Source: Cyanobacteria bacterium FACHB-DQ100
GTDB lineage: Bacteria; Cyanobacteriota; Cyanobacteriia; Leptolyngbyales; Leptolyngbyaceae
DNA length: 64,000 bases
NCBI GenBank assembly: GCA_014695195.1
Contig: JACJNW010000016.1
Location: 62,001 to 126,000 of the forward strand
Direction: 5' to 3'
A program made the translations under genes and the position numbers. Below the pieces are notes generated by a model. It was not told the DNA's origin, ran no database searches, and saw only the letters and a program-made list of their open reading frames with translations. Positions 1-9,714 of this stretch are shown piece after piece (the stretch's first letter is position 1; every line of letters starts with the position of its first letter).

Positions 1-87
1 ACGGTGTTCGTGTCTTTACGAGAGATTCGCGCCCTTATGGGGTACACGAAGCATCAGTGTGGTGCGTCATACCGAATTAAACATAGA

Positions 88-153
88 ATGCGACAGATCA
101 TACTCAAAGTCTTCCCCATTCTGGGGGATTTAGGGGGCGAGAATCTGTCGCAT
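88..153. repeat. Small inverted-repeat element with a CCCC-GGGG core
   Basis: Perfect 11-bp inverted ends ATGCGACAGAT (88-98) and ATCTGTCGCAT (143-153) enclose a core reading CCCCATTCTGGGG followed by GATTTAGGGGG. The same core recurs near 58.8 kb and in diverged form near 16.07 kb, so this is one copy of a dispersed repeat. The element can fold into a hairpin and lies downstream of the stop codon of the leftward glycosyltransferase, where it could also act in termination. No gene is supported in positions 1-188. Confidence 0.6.
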
Positions 154-188
154 CCACAAATCAATCTGGTATCACTTAGGATCGCTCT

Positions 189-1109
189 TTATCCAGAGAT
201 GGCGTCAGCATCAACCAGTCGATTTTCAGCGGACTTCAACTCTGCTCTAATCGACTCAACTCCTGTGTTAGAAAGCTTTTTAGAGCGGCTAAGCGGCTCC
301 ATAAGCTGCACCCTCAGCGAAAACGAATACGCTTTCGCTAAGGCAATATGGAGCAGAAATGCAGGATTGCCTAGTAAATAGCGAGTTGCTAGGCGCTTTG
401 GCTCACGAAACAATCGATACACCCACTCTAATCCCAAATCAGAAAGCAGGGGTGGACAGTCTGGAACGATGCCTGCCAAGCGATCGATCACTGCGCCCCC
501 CATCATGATCACATTGACATCCAACTGATCTCGATTGAGGCGAATCCAGTCCTCCTGAATGGGCATTCCCATACCAACCACCAAAATCTGCGGCTTGACT
601 TGATTAATTTGTTGCACGACCTGTCCGTTTGCATCAGGATTGTGAATGTCAAAGTAGCCATGATGTCCACTAACTTGCACATTCGGGTACTGCTGCCGAA
701 CTTGTGCGATCGCGGCATCGACACATTCTGGCTTTGCGCCTAGCAGAAAAATCGAAAAATTCTGCTGGTTACAGTGCGACAACAATTTAGGCATCAAAAG
801 GCTGTAGGAAGCACGATACTGCAAGGGTAGCTTCAGACCCATGAATCCGATCGCTTTGAGAATACCGACGCTATCACAGTGAGCGATCTCGGCGCTTTGA
901 AGAAAGTTATGAAACCACGGAAGCTGCATTGACAAATTGAAGCCGTGAACATTGTAATGTGCCACCGTGAGCTTTGTACCCTCAGTGCAAGCCGTATGAA
1001 TGGCATCGACAATCGCGGCAACCGTCATACAAGTAATCCGCCGCCCTAGCAAATAGACACTCAAACTGGGTGAATCTTTTAATTGGTGCAATTTTGTTTG
1101 TCCGATCAT
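189..1109 (-). CDS. WecG/TagA/CpsF family glycosyltransferase
   Basis: A 306-aa protein of the GT26 (WecG/TagA/CpsF) family. These enzymes add a sugar, often N-acetylmannosamine or a related residue, to a lipid-linked intermediate on the cytoplasmic face of the membrane. The family pattern is visible: an early acidic AHCDSVG segment, a central Rossmann-like stretch (FSIFLLGAKPE), and the conserved VVGMGMPIQEDWI loop around residue 180. The C-terminal amphipathic WVYRLFREPKR region is typical of membrane attachment. The gene is transcribed away from the exopolysaccharide cluster that begins at 2070 but probably serves the same polymer. The length is normal for the family. The exact sugar cannot be read from sequence. 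Confidence 0.88.
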   Translation of the reverse strand: MIGQTKLHQLKDSPSLSVYLLGRRITCMTVAAIVDAIHTACTEGTKLTVAHYNVHGFNLSMQLPWFHNFLQSAEIAHCDSVGILKAIGFMGLKLPLQYRASYSLLMPKLLSHCNQQNFSIFLLGAKPECVDAAIAQVRQQYPNVQVSGHHGYFDIHNPDANGQVVQQINQVKPQILVVGMGMPIQEDWIRLNRDQLDVNVIMMGGAVIDRLAGIVPDCPPLLSDLGLEWVYRLFREPKRLATRYLLGNPAFLLHIALAKAYSFSLRVQLMEPLSRSKKLSNTGVESIRAELKSAENRLVDADAISG

Positions 1110-2069
1110 AGCTGCTTGGATGGCTTTATCTAGCGATCGTTAGGGTGAGTTCAGCTAAAGAGTGACTTTAGTTCAAAGCATTCAGGATGCAATTATCGGT
1201 AGAAGCACAGCTTAGAGCGCACTCTCCTCCCGAAGCTCTAAGTGATCAACATTGATAAATGATAGCAATTAGCACTCTTATAACCTCTGCCCCAACAGTC
1301 AGAACCCGGAAACTACAGAACCATTAAACTGGTTCAGACTGAGTCAAGCTGAGAAGCGAAAGCCGTCTGCGCTGTGTGCAGGAAAGCTTCATACTACACA
1401 GTTTATTTTCTCGAATCTCGGAGAGATGGCCTTAATGAAAAACAGGCTCTTTTCCGAAGCACGACTAATTCCTGTGCCTAAGCGTAACAGCCCGAATCAT
1501 AAGAAGCCGCAAATCACAGGAACATCTCCCAAAAGAGGTATGCAGTGAATAAAAACTAGCTTGAATTTAACGCGCGAGTTGCAGAAGCTGTGACTGTGAG
1601 CAGGATTGGTCGAATTTAGCTGCTATTTTTCATCCAGCTTTACTTCATTAATTCTTGAAAAATTAATTGAACCTCCTCAAAGCGCAACAGGCATATTTAT
1701 CAAGGCTTTACAGGAATTTCATAAATCTAGTACGTTATTTATAGTTTTCATGAAGAATTACGGGCTTACACCTTTAGAGGGAGAAGATTCACCCTATTTT
1801 TTCCGTATACACGTAGAACGTAACAATTTTTAATCTAGAAATCTTCATTGCATCTTTACAAAAACTGCCTTGTCCCTTTCGTGCTTGCCGCTATGATCTA
1901 CATTAATACTCAGCATTGCTTTTGATATTCGCTTTTACATCAATATTTTGTTGACACCACAGTGCCTTGTTGACACCACAAGTTTGCTGGAACTATTACT
2001 TTTTAAGACAGTCCTAGTTCTTTAATAATCATCGATTAATCTATTTCCTGTTGATGGCGGTGACAAAAA
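1110..2069. other. 960-bp divergent intergenic region
   Basis: No convincing gene is seen here. The region separates the leftward GT26 gene from the rightward exopolysaccharide operon and must hold both promoters. The half nearest the operon is A/T rich. The only strong pattern is the paired direct repeat at 1948-1980, annotated separately. A 75-codon open frame around 1606-1833 has no ribosome site or recognisable composition. Confidence 0.6.
1948..1980 (+). promoter_or_regulatory. Paired direct repeat upstream of the exopolysaccharide operon
   Basis: The 14-mer TTGTTGACACCACA occurs at 1948-1961 and again at 1967-1980, a 19-bp period. It lies about 90 bp before the ATG of the initiating sugar transferase. 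Two identical same-strand sites at this spacing suggest binding of an activator or response regulator in tandem. TTGACA inside each copy could also mimic a -35 box. The regulator is unknown. Confidence 0.45.
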
Positions 2070-2753
2070 ATGAAGATCGTAGCTTTCTCAAATTTGGTGC
2101 CTACTGCTAACGATTTGATTCCTGTATCCCTCAATTCATTACCTCAGCATCGTTCTACGGTTTCGGTGTCTAAACGATCGATAGATGTAGTTGGAAGTAT
2201 TGTCGGTTTATGTATTTTGGCATTGGTCTTTATTCCCATCGCCTTAGCCATTAAGCTAGACAGTAAAGGTTCAATTCTCTATGTACAGAAAAGATTCGGT
2301 CTGCGGGGACAGCCCTTCTATATCTGTAAGTTTCGCTCAATGGTGGAGAATGCAGACCTGTTGAAAGACCAAGTTCCCAATGAAGCGCAAGGATTAGTCT
2401 TTAAGAATAAGCACGATCCCCGCGTGACAAGAGTAGGACGATTTCTGCGGCGAACTAGCCTAGACGAACTACCCCAGTTTTGGAATGTACTACGCGGAGA
2501 GATGAGCTTAGTTGGGACTCGTCCACCTACCGAGGATGAAGTGACTCAATATGAATCGCATCACTGGCAGCGCTTGAACGTTAAGCCAGGTCTTACCGGA
2601 GAGTGGCAGGTGAGCGGTCGCTCTGAGATTCATGATTTCGAGCAGATTCTAAAGCTTGATTTTCAGTACCAAGCGAAGTGGACTCCACTCTATGATCTCC
2701 AGATCATTGGGAAAACGCTTTGGATTGTGTTCGATCGACGAGGTGCCTACTAG
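2070..2753 (+). CDS. Initiating sugar transferase (undecaprenyl-phosphate sugar-1-P transferase)
   Basis: A 227-aa bacterial sugar transferase (WcaJ/EpsL-like catalytic domain). It moves a sugar-1-phosphate from a nucleotide sugar onto undecaprenyl phosphate and so starts each repeat unit. One membrane segment is seen around residues 43-62. It is followed by the diagnostic KFRSMV motif (about 90), the LRRTSLDELPQFWNVLRG block with SLVGTRPP (about 130-158), and PGLTGEWQVSGR (about 180). The short form without extra N-terminal helices is complete for this subclass. It is the first gene of the rightward operon and is followed 86 bp later by a GT2 gene. Confidence 0.93.
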   Translation: MKIVAFSNLVPTANDLIPVSLNSLPQHRSTVSVSKRSIDVVGSIVGLCILALVFIPIALAIKLDSKGSILYVQKRFGLRGQPFYICKFRSMVENADLLKDQVPNEAQGLVFKNKHDPRVTRVGRFLRRTSLDELPQFWNVLRGEMSLVGTRPPTEDEVTQYESHHWQRLNVKPGLTGEWQVSGRSEIHDFEQILKLDFQYQAKWTPLYDLQIIGKTLWIVFDRRGAY

Positions 2754-2839
2754 GTTATCAGCGCCGTGATTTTGCTGTGATTTCACGCGCTTGCAGCCTT
2801 TAGCGCATGGTGTAGGAGTTTTCGAGGTAAGAAATTTCC

Positions 2840-3826
2840 ATGAGCAAACCTAAAGTTAGCGTCATCATTCCAGCCTATAATGTTGGCGCTTATCTTGAAG
2901 AAGCCTTGATATCTCTGGAGCAGCAGTCTCTAAGAGCATTCGAGGCGATCGTGGTCAATGATGGTTCAACCGATCGAACCGTTGAGATCGCTGAGCAGTT
3001 TTGTCAACGCGACTCGCGCTTTCAACTGATCACAAAGCCGAATGGGGGTTTGTCATCGGCTCGCAATGCTGGAATTCACAAGGCTCAGGCTGACTATATT
3101 GCGCTACTAGACGCAGACGATCGCTACGAACCCGATAAGTTAACCAACCATGTCGAGCGGCTCGATCGTGATCCCAGCGTTGGAATAGTCTACAGTGCTT
3201 CACACATCATTCGCGATGATGGGCAGCGCAGTTGGATGTCTTTGAGCGGCAAGCCAATTGCCGCTGATCCATTAGTGTCTTTGATGTATAAGAACTTTGT
3301 CGGTCATGGTTCAAATGCCGTGTTTCGTCGAGTTCTGATAGATGAAGTGGGAGAGTTTGACGAAGCCCTGCGTAGTTGTGAAGACATCGATTTTTGGTTA
3401 CGGGTCGCAGCAACAGGTCGATGGCGTTTCTACCGGGAGCCTCGTCCTTTGTGCTGCTACCGGGTTCGCCCGTCTGGACTTTCGTTTAACGTGGCGGAAA
3501 TGCAGCGATCGCAAGAACAAGTGCTTCAAGCGGCTTATCAACGCTCTAGAGAACAGCTTGAACCGTACCTACCGACTGCCTATGCCTATATGTATCGTTT
3601 CCTAGCTCGTTTGGCGCTAACAGGAGGGGATACCCAACAAGCGCAACAATTGATACAGCAGGCCTGGAAGAGCGATCGCTCTATCTTTTACACTGACCCT
3701 CGATCGTTGTTAACGCTGATTGCAGTGAAGCTTTCACCCTTGTCTAAACAATTGATCCGGAGATCGCTTGATGTCTCTCACAATCGATCGACCCCTGCAA
3801 AAACAATCCAGAGCAAAAGTCTATGA
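2840..3826 (+). CDS. Family 2 glycosyltransferase
   Basis: A 328-aa GT2 enzyme with a GT-A fold. The N-terminal VSVIIPAYNVGAYL nucleotide-binding strand, the VVNDGSTD motif (about 40), the metal-binding ALLDADDRYEPDKL segment (about 95) and the acceptor-side SCEDIDFWLRV motif (about 180) are all present. It should add one sugar to the lipid-linked repeat unit in the cytoplasm. A purine-rich GAGGTAAG sits about 8 bp before the ATG. Its stop overlaps the start of the flippase gene by 4 bp, indicating translational coupling. Substrate unknown. Confidence 0.92.
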   Translation: MSKPKVSVIIPAYNVGAYLEEALISLEQQSLRAFEAIVVNDGSTDRTVEIAEQFCQRDSRFQLITKPNGGLSSARNAGIHKAQADYIALLDADDRYEPDKLTNHVERLDRDPSVGIVYSASHIIRDDGQRSWMSLSGKPIAADPLVSLMYKNFVGHGSNAVFRRVLIDEVGEFDEALRSCEDIDFWLRVAATGRWRFYREPRPLCCYRVRPSGLSFNVAEMQRSQEQVLQAAYQRSREQLEPYLPTAYAYMYRFLARLALTGGDTQQAQQLIQQAWKSDRSIFYTDPRSLLTLIAVKLSPLSKQLIRRSLDVSHNRSTPAKTIQSKSL

Positions 3827-5256
3827 AATCAACCTCACTGATTAAAAGTGGGTTGTGGATTACCTACGCCACGTTTGTCACTCGAATTTTTGTCTTTCTC
3901 AGTAGCGTGGTGTTGGCGCGATTGCTTCAGCCCGCAGACTTTGGCGTAATTGGGATTGCGTATGTGTTTTGGTCACTGTTTACGCTATTTACTCAAGACA
4001 CAGCCGGAGCCTTTATTATCTACAAGGGCGCGGATAATCCGAAGTATGTTAATACAAGCTACACCGTTAGTTTACTGACGGGTGTGGTACTGGCCTTGGC
4101 AATGGTAGTGACTGCTCCCGTAGTTGCTGACTTCTTTCGTGAACCTGCACTGACTGGTATCCTAATTGCATTCTCGTTTAATCTGGTGTTGTCCTCTGCT
4201 GCCTATGTTTACAGCGGGATCATGACGCGCCGAATGCAGTACCAAGCGTTAGCGCATATCAGTTTAGTCAGTTCGCTGACTCGATTACTCTGTACTACTG
4301 GAGCCGCCTTGCTTGGGTTCAAATACTGGTCGTTTGTGATTGGAGATACTGCTTCTTGGGTGATCAACTGCTTGCTATCGCGGCACTACTCAAGACACCG
4401 TTTCCGGCTGCAACTTGATCCAGAGGTACGATCGGAAGTTTTCACCTTTTGTTTAGGTTCTGTGGGGTCAAGTATCGGGCTATATCTTAGCTTTAATGCG
4501 GATAACTTCACGGTTGGCAAGATTTTAGGCAGTGCCAGCTTGGGGTTTTATAACCTTGCGTATCAGCTATCAATGACCGTCTCTAGCATTTTGAGTTCTT
4601 TGCTCAATCAGTTAGGAATGCCTGTTTTTGCACAGCTTCCGATCGAGGAGCAAGAAGATGCGTTGTTCAAGGTGGTTGAGCAGGTTGCGTTCTTTGCGGC
4701 TGCGAGCTACGCGATCATTTTTCTAGTCTTCGATCCCCAATTTGTGACGCTGCTCTTTGGTGCGAACTGGATACCGATTTGTACTGTGCTACCTGGATTA
4801 TTGTTTTATGGATATTTCCGCGTGGTGAACTCGCCGCTTTACTCGATGTTAGTTGCGAAAGGTCGCCCGGATTTGAATGCGAAAGTCAGTCTTCAGATGG
4901 CTCCGATTGCGGTGCTTAGCTTTGTGATTGGGGCTTGGCAAGGTGGCATCGTGGGCGTGAGTTTGGCGGTAGCGATCGTGCTGGGGATCGTCTGGACGCT
5001 CTTGTACTGGTGGACTGCGTGTAAACAGTTCCACTGGCCGCTGAGAAAATTTTTGCTTTCCTGCTTTATTCCAGTTCTACTCAGTGTTCCAGGAATTTTA
5101 ATCTCACTGCAAATGCCTTTGATTCTAAGACCTTTTACCTTCTTACTGACTTATGTGTTATGTCTCCGCTTCTTTGTTCCTGAGCAGTTTTTCCAATATC
5201 AACTGTTGCTGACTAAGTTGTTTCATCGCGTGATTGCTTTGCGTCATAGTCGATAG
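3823..5256 (+). CDS. Wzx-type oligosaccharide flippase
   Basis: A 477-aa polytopic membrane protein of the MOP superfamily (polysaccharide flippases such as WzxC/RfbX). It would flip the undecaprenyl-linked repeat unit across the inner membrane. About twelve to fourteen hydrophobic segments cover the whole length. The N-terminal pattern (SGLWITYATFVTRI, then LLQPADFGVIGIAYVF) is typical of the family. It overlaps the preceding GT2 gene by 4 bp, so the two are probably co-translated. No Wzy polymerase or Wza/Wzc export genes are seen in the window. Confidence 0.9.
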   Translation: MKSTSLIKSGLWITYATFVTRIFVFLSSVVLARLLQPADFGVIGIAYVFWSLFTLFTQDTAGAFIIYKGADNPKYVNTSYTVSLLTGVVLALAMVVTAPVVADFFREPALTGILIAFSFNLVLSSAAYVYSGIMTRRMQYQALAHISLVSSLTRLLCTTGAALLGFKYWSFVIGDTASWVINCLLSRHYSRHRFRLQLDPEVRSEVFTFCLGSVGSSIGLYLSFNADNFTVGKILGSASLGFYNLAYQLSMTVSSILSSLLNQLGMPVFAQLPIEEQEDALFKVVEQVAFFAAASYAIIFLVFDPQFVTLLFGANWIPICTVLPGLLFYGYFRVVNSPLYSMLVAKGRPDLNAKVSLQMAPIAVLSFVIGAWQGGIVGVSLAVAIVLGIVWTLLYWWTACKQFHWPLRKFLLSCFIPVLLSVPGILISLQMPLILRPFTFLLTYVLCLRFFVPEQFFQYQLLLTKLFHRVIALRHSR

Positions 5257-5310
5257 TTCCCACTGTTATCCCGTGTAATTTGATTGTGTAATTCGGTGTG
5301 GTTAAGGCTT

Positions 5311-6228
5311 ATGCAGAAAAAGATTATTCTATTAATGCCCTATTTCGGTCAGTGGCCTGAATGGTTTAGGTTTTATCTCGAATCTTGCCGCTGGAATCCA
5401 ACGATCGATTGGCTTTTCTTTACAGATTGTCCGATTCCTGAGAATGCTCCGACCAACGTTCGGTTTGTTCGGATGAGCTTTCAAGACTATCAACAGATGG
5501 CTTCCTATCGCTTGGGAATTAACTTTAACACCCAATCTTCTTATGCTATCTGTAATCTTAGACCTGCGTATGGAGTGATTCATCAAGACTATCTAGAGGG
5601 TTATGATTATTTTGGCTTTAGTGACATTGATGTCATCTACGGCAATCTAAGAGCGTTCTACACAGATGAAGCTCTATGCCATAACACCTTGTCAACTCAT
5701 CCCGATCGCGTCTCTGGGCACCTCTTCCTCATCAAGAATAACGAACAATGGATTCATGCTTTCCGTAAGATCCCCGGTTGGCAAGACCTCATGAGCCAAC
5801 CCTTAATTTCGGGGATAGATGAAGCATTTTTCGGCAAGTTGCTGCTGGGGCATCGGCGACTTCCATCGCCTGTGCGTCGAGTGTGGGCAGTTTTCGATCC
5901 CTACAAGCGAAATCATCTCTTTAAAGAGCGCTTCAGCACCATTTTGTCTGATTTTCCGTGGATGGATGGGACATACCGCTATCCGACAAAGTGGTCTTGG
6001 TATCAAGGTAAATTAACCGTTGAAACGGGTGAGGAAATGATGTATCTGCACTTCATGAATTGGAAGTCAAGCCGATACCTACAAACGCAGTTTGGGGATC
6101 AGGCTGCTTGGGAAAAACTGCCTCGACTTGCTGATCCGAGCCTAACTGACTTGAGCCAAGGGTTTTGTATTAGCCCTGAAGGATTTACTCCTTTATCGAT
6201 CGCAGAGCCAATCAAAGCCAGTATGTAA
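5311..6228 (+). CDS. DUF6625-like putative glycosyltransferase
   Basis: A 305-aa protein resembling the DUF6625 family found in polysaccharide clusters. Visible features are the N-terminal KIILLMPYFGQWPEWF, a DWLFFTDC segment, and an FSDIDVIYGNL stretch around residue 105 whose D-I-D could be the metal-binding DxD of a GT-A fold. The GHLFLIKNNEQW segment also resembles transferase acceptor sites. I place the start at the ATG at 5311 rather than an upstream TTG at 5284, because the family homology begins there. It sits 54 bp after the flippase gene in the same operon. The function is inferred from context and motif only. Confidence 0.72.
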   Translation: MQKKIILLMPYFGQWPEWFRFYLESCRWNPTIDWLFFTDCPIPENAPTNVRFVRMSFQDYQQMASYRLGINFNTQSSYAICNLRPAYGVIHQDYLEGYDYFGFSDIDVIYGNLRAFYTDEALCHNTLSTHPDRVSGHLFLIKNNEQWIHAFRKIPGWQDLMSQPLISGIDEAFFGKLLLGHRRLPSPVRRVWAVFDPYKRNHLFKERFSTILSDFPWMDGTYRYPTKWSWYQGKLTVETGEEMMYLHFMNWKSSRYLQTQFGDQAAWEKLPRLADPSLTDLSQGFCISPEGFTPLSIAEPIKASM

Positions 6229-6310
6229 TTGTCACCTAACTTTATTGGCTTGTCGTATCTTCATCCTTTGTGGCTGTACTTTAACTCGCATAGAACACTC
6301 CCATAAAACA

Positions 6311-7468
6311 ATGGAAATTAAATCTCTTTTGGTGACAGGTGAATCGATCTTTTTGGAGCGTCACCAGTTTCTATTCAACGCTTTATCAAGTCATTTTAGT
6401 CGGCTAGACTTTCTGCCTCGACAAAGTGAATGGTACGAAGCTAAGTTACCGAGAACAGTTCTCAAAGGACTGCTAATGCTGCGGACAGGCTCTTTAAGTC
6501 AAGCAAATGCTGTGTTTCAAAAGAATAAAACGGCGTTTGTACTCAAGTCCCAACAAGCAGAGCGCAGAATTCAGCACCTGAGCAAACCACCAGATTTCGT
6601 GCTTCAGATTTTTGGCACCTATCGTCCGGCGTGGAATAACACCATTCCTTATGCGATGTTGCTAGATTACACAACCGCCCTTGCAGAACGAAATTGGTCT
6701 GCTTGGGCGACCTTTTTAAGCGATCGATCCCGTCAGGACTGGTTTGAGTGTGAGCGTTTAGCCTACCACCGAGCAACGCACATTTTTAGTATGAGTCATG
6801 TGGTGAAGCGATCGCTGATTCAGGACTATGGCATGCCTGCGGATAAGATAACTGTTGTCGGTTCTTCTGGAGATTTTCAGGAACCTTACGCGGGTGAAAA
6901 AACGTTCGGTAGCCGACAGATTCTATTTAACGGTTCAGATTTTGAGCGCAAAGGCGGAGAGATTGTTTTGGCAGCGTTCAGACAAGTTCGGCGCGTGATC
7001 CCCGAAGCTAAGCTTGTCGTCGTGGGTAAAAAACTGCCGTTTGAAGAAGCAGGCATTGTGAATCCAGGTCATATCGCCTCGCGTTCGGACTTGCATCAGT
7101 TATTTCTGCAATCCGACCTAGTCGTTGCCCCTGCCTATTGCGATCCCTTCCCAACTTTTTTGATGGAAGCGATGAACTATGGTACTCCTTGCATTGTTTC
7201 CGATCGCGATGGTATGCCGGAGATTGTTGATCACGACATCAATGGAATTGTTATCGATCAAATAACACCAGAACAACTAGCAGAAGTGATGATCAATACG
7301 CTCAATGACCCCCAGAAGCTAACTGTGATGTCTCAGGCAGCACGACACAAAATGAAAACGCAGTTGAACTGGAACACGATCGCGGATCAAATTGCACATA
7401 CAATCTTTGCTATGGCGGAAGCAGATCGAAGCGATCGAGCATCTGTGAGGCTGCGAGAGCCTGCATAA
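6311..7468 (+). CDS. Family 4 glycosyltransferase, tandem copy 1
   Basis: A 385-aa GT4 (GT-B fold) transferase. The C-terminal half carries ILFNGSDFERKGG, the nucleotide-sugar strand AKLVVVGKKL, and the acidic PTFLMEAMNYGTPCIVSDRDGMPEIV loop, which is the E-x7-E region that binds the donor. The N-terminal acceptor domain is less conserved. The ATG at 6311 is preferred over the extended reading from 6245. The next gene is a close paralogue over its full length, so the pair arose by tandem duplication. Retained differences, mainly in the N-terminal half, suggest different acceptors. Sugar unknown. Confidence 0.88.
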   Translation: MEIKSLLVTGESIFLERHQFLFNALSSHFSRLDFLPRQSEWYEAKLPRTVLKGLLMLRTGSLSQANAVFQKNKTAFVLKSQQAERRIQHLSKPPDFVLQIFGTYRPAWNNTIPYAMLLDYTTALAERNWSAWATFLSDRSRQDWFECERLAYHRATHIFSMSHVVKRSLIQDYGMPADKITVVGSSGDFQEPYAGEKTFGSRQILFNGSDFERKGGEIVLAAFRQVRRVIPEAKLVVVGKKLPFEEAGIVNPGHIASRSDLHQLFLQSDLVVAPAYCDPFPTFLMEAMNYGTPCIVSDRDGMPEIVDHDINGIVIDQITPEQLAEVMINTLNDPQKLTVMSQAARHKMKTQLNWNTIADQIAHTIFAMAEADRSDRASVRLREPA

Positions 7469-7511
7469 CACAACGATCAGAAATAAGTAATCACAAGAGG
7501 TAAAACCTAAA

Positions 7512-8681
7512 ATGCTACAAGCTAATATTCTGGCAACCGGAGAAGCTCCCTATATAGCGAGACACAATTTTCTTTTTCAAGCTTTAGCTTCGCGCTGTAA
7601 TCAGGTACAAATTTTGCAGCGTGAAAACGAGTGGTATGACGCAAAAATACCAAGACTACTGTTGAAATATGTCTACGCTTTGAGGGTCTTCTCCAAGAGC
7701 AAAGCAGACACTTTGTATGAAAAAAACAAACGCGAGTTTATTGCTAAATCTCGGCGGTTTGAGCAGGCAATTAAGCAGCTAGAGTACAAACCAGATTTGG
7801 TATTCCACCTTCTTAATACCTTTAGTCCGTTGTGGGATCAGCAAGATATCCCTTATGTCTTGTTGTTAGACTATACAATGCGCCTTTCTGAAAAGAGTGA
7901 AATTCCTTGGGGTTACTTTCTCAACCGCACACAACGAGAGGAATGGCTTGAGTGCGAACAACAACTCTTCGAGAAAGCCAAGCATCTATTTGTTCAAAGT
8001 CATGTAGTGCGGCGATCGCTGATTGAAGACTATCAAATTCCGTCCGATCGCATCACTGTAGTGGGTGGAGCCGGTGATTTTCTGGAGCCTTATCAAGGCA
8101 AAAAAACCTTCGGCAGCCAGCAGATTCTATTTAACGGGTCGGACTTTCAGCGTAAAGGTGGGGATCTCGTTCTCGCTGCTTTCGAGCAGGTCAGACAAGT
8201 TTTGCCAGATGCAAAATTAGTGCTAGTTGGCAGAAAGCTACTCAAGCAACGGGCGGGGGTTGAAAATCCAGGAGACATTTCACGCGAACAACTAAAGCAG
8301 TTGTTTCTTGCCTCCGATATCGTGGCTGCTCCTGCTCCTTGTGATCCTTTTCCGCGCTTTATTATGGAGGCGATGAATTATGGTGTGCCCTGCATCGTGA
8401 GCGATCGGGACGGAATGCCAGAGATTGTAGATCATCAGCACAATGGAATCGTACTTGACCAGCTCACACCTGACGCACTAGCAGCCGCTATGATTGATCT
8501 CCTGAGCCATCCTGCTCGTCTAGAGTCAATGTCTCAAGCTGCGCGCCACAAAATCAGAACTCAATTAAATTGGGACGCTGTAGCAGACACGATCGTGCAG
8601 GTTTTGTCTGCGGGTACTAACGAAGGCAATTCTGATGAATCCAGTGATTTAGAAAGTAAGCGTGCTAGCTCCTTGTACTAA
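7512..8681 (+). CDS. Family 4 glycosyltransferase, tandem copy 2
   Basis: A 389-aa GT4 transferase paralogous to the preceding gene. It shares the opening pattern (TGEAPYIARHNFLFQAL against TGESIFLERHQFLFNAL), the HVVRRSLIEDY segment, ILFNGSDFQRKGG and the FIMEAMNYGVPCIVSDRDG donor loop. An AAGAGGT ribosome site lies about 10 bp before the ATG. The C-terminus ends in a short Ser/Asp/Glu-rich tail not present in copy 1. It overlaps the upstream extension of the following GT2 reading frame, but not that gene's likely ATG at 8713. Confidence 0.88.
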   Translation: MLQANILATGEAPYIARHNFLFQALASRCNQVQILQRENEWYDAKIPRLLLKYVYALRVFSKSKADTLYEKNKREFIAKSRRFEQAIKQLEYKPDLVFHLLNTFSPLWDQQDIPYVLLLDYTMRLSEKSEIPWGYFLNRTQREEWLECEQQLFEKAKHLFVQSHVVRRSLIEDYQIPSDRITVVGGAGDFLEPYQGKKTFGSQQILFNGSDFQRKGGDLVLAAFEQVRQVLPDAKLVLVGRKLLKQRAGVENPGDISREQLKQLFLASDIVAAPAPCDPFPRFIMEAMNYGVPCIVSDRDGMPEIVDHQHNGIVLDQLTPDALAAAMIDLLSHPARLESMSQAARHKIRTQLNWDAVADTIVQVLSAGTNEGNSDESSDLESKRASSLY

Positions 8682-8712
8682 GCAAATACATTTATATTGT
8701 CAGGTGAAGCAG

Positions 8713-9705
8713 ATGCCCGTAATTTCTGTAATCATTCCAGTGTTCAATGGCGAACATACTATCACAGAAACAGTCCAGTCCGTGTTGAATCAAACCTTCA
8801 CAGAGCTAGAGATCATTGTGATCGATGATGGGTCACAAGACTCTACCTTAAGTGTGGTTTCCAGTATCACAGACACACGAGTCAAGGTATTCTCCTACGA
8901 CAATGCAGGAGTATCAACGAGCCGTAATCGTGGATTCGCTCATGCAACAGGAGAGTACATTTCCTTTCTCGATGCGGATGACCTGTGGACACCAAACAAG
9001 CTCGAAGCACAATATCAAGCATTACAGTTACATCCTCAAGCAGCAGTCGCCTATAGCTGGGTGGACTACATCGATCAGGACGGGAAGTTCTTTCGCTCCG
9101 CGAACCACGTCACAGCAAACGGCAACATTTATGAGCAACTATTGCTAAATAACCTTTTAGAAAATGGGTCTAATCCGCTAATTCGTAGGCAAGCTTTTGC
9201 TGATGTAGGCGGCTTTGATCCAACACTAGCTTTCGGAGAAGACTGGGAGATGTGGTTGCGGTTGTCTGCTCGTTATGAGTTTGTTGCAGTGCCTTCGCCT
9301 CAAGTTCTATACCGGATGTCTAGTAATTCCGTGTCTTGTAACGTTCAAAGAATGGAAACAGGAAGTTTGAGAATGCTTGAAAAAGCGTTTAGTCAAGCAC
9401 CTCAATCCCTACAATACCTAAAACGTAATGCTATTGCTAATCTTTATCACTATCTCACCTTTAAGGCGTTTGAAGGCTCTCCGAAGCGGCAAAACGGGCT
9501 GATTGCAGCGCGATTTTTCTGGAACGCGATCGCAAATAATCCATCTATGCTCCTCGGCTGGAAAACAGTCCTAAGAGTCTTAGCAAAGATGTCTTTGGTG
9601 ACTCTTCTGCCGCCTGGACACTCATATGCAGCGATCAAAGCAGCAAAGCGAATCGTTCGTTTAGAGATAGCAAAAAAGCCTAAGCCAATCAGCACACAAA
9701 GTTAG
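8713..9705 (+). CDS. Family 2 glycosyltransferase, tandem copy 1
   Basis: A 330-aa GT2 enzyme (GT-A fold). It has the N-terminal ISVIIPVFNGEHTI, the VIDDGSQDST motif, the metal-binding SFLDADDLWTPNKLEAQY, and FGEDWEMWLRLS near residue 175. The start is the ATG at 8713, about 5 bp after an AGGTGAAG ribosome site. A longer in-frame extension from 8662 lacks family similarity. The next gene is a close paralogue preceded by the same AGGTGAAG-type leader, so the duplicated unit included the ribosome site. It probably extends the exopolysaccharide repeat unit. Confidence 0.9.
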   Translation: MPVISVIIPVFNGEHTITETVQSVLNQTFTELEIIVIDDGSQDSTLSVVSSITDTRVKVFSYDNAGVSTSRNRGFAHATGEYISFLDADDLWTPNKLEAQYQALQLHPQAAVAYSWVDYIDQDGKFFRSANHVTANGNIYEQLLLNNLLENGSNPLIRRQAFADVGGFDPTLAFGEDWEMWLRLSARYEFVAVPSPQVLYRMSSNSVSCNVQRMETGSLRMLEKAFSQAPQSLQYLKRNAIANLYHYLTFKAFEGSPKRQNGLIAARFFWNAIANNPSMLLGWKTVLRVLAKMSLVTLLPPGHSYAAIKAAKRIVRLEIAKKPKPISTQS

Positions 9706-9714
9706 GTGAAGAAG

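Noticed and set aside
4-381. 125-codon plus-strand frame at the window start
   Set aside because: It crosses the hairpin element at 88-153 and then runs antisense to the end of the well-supported GT26 gene; it has no family pattern.
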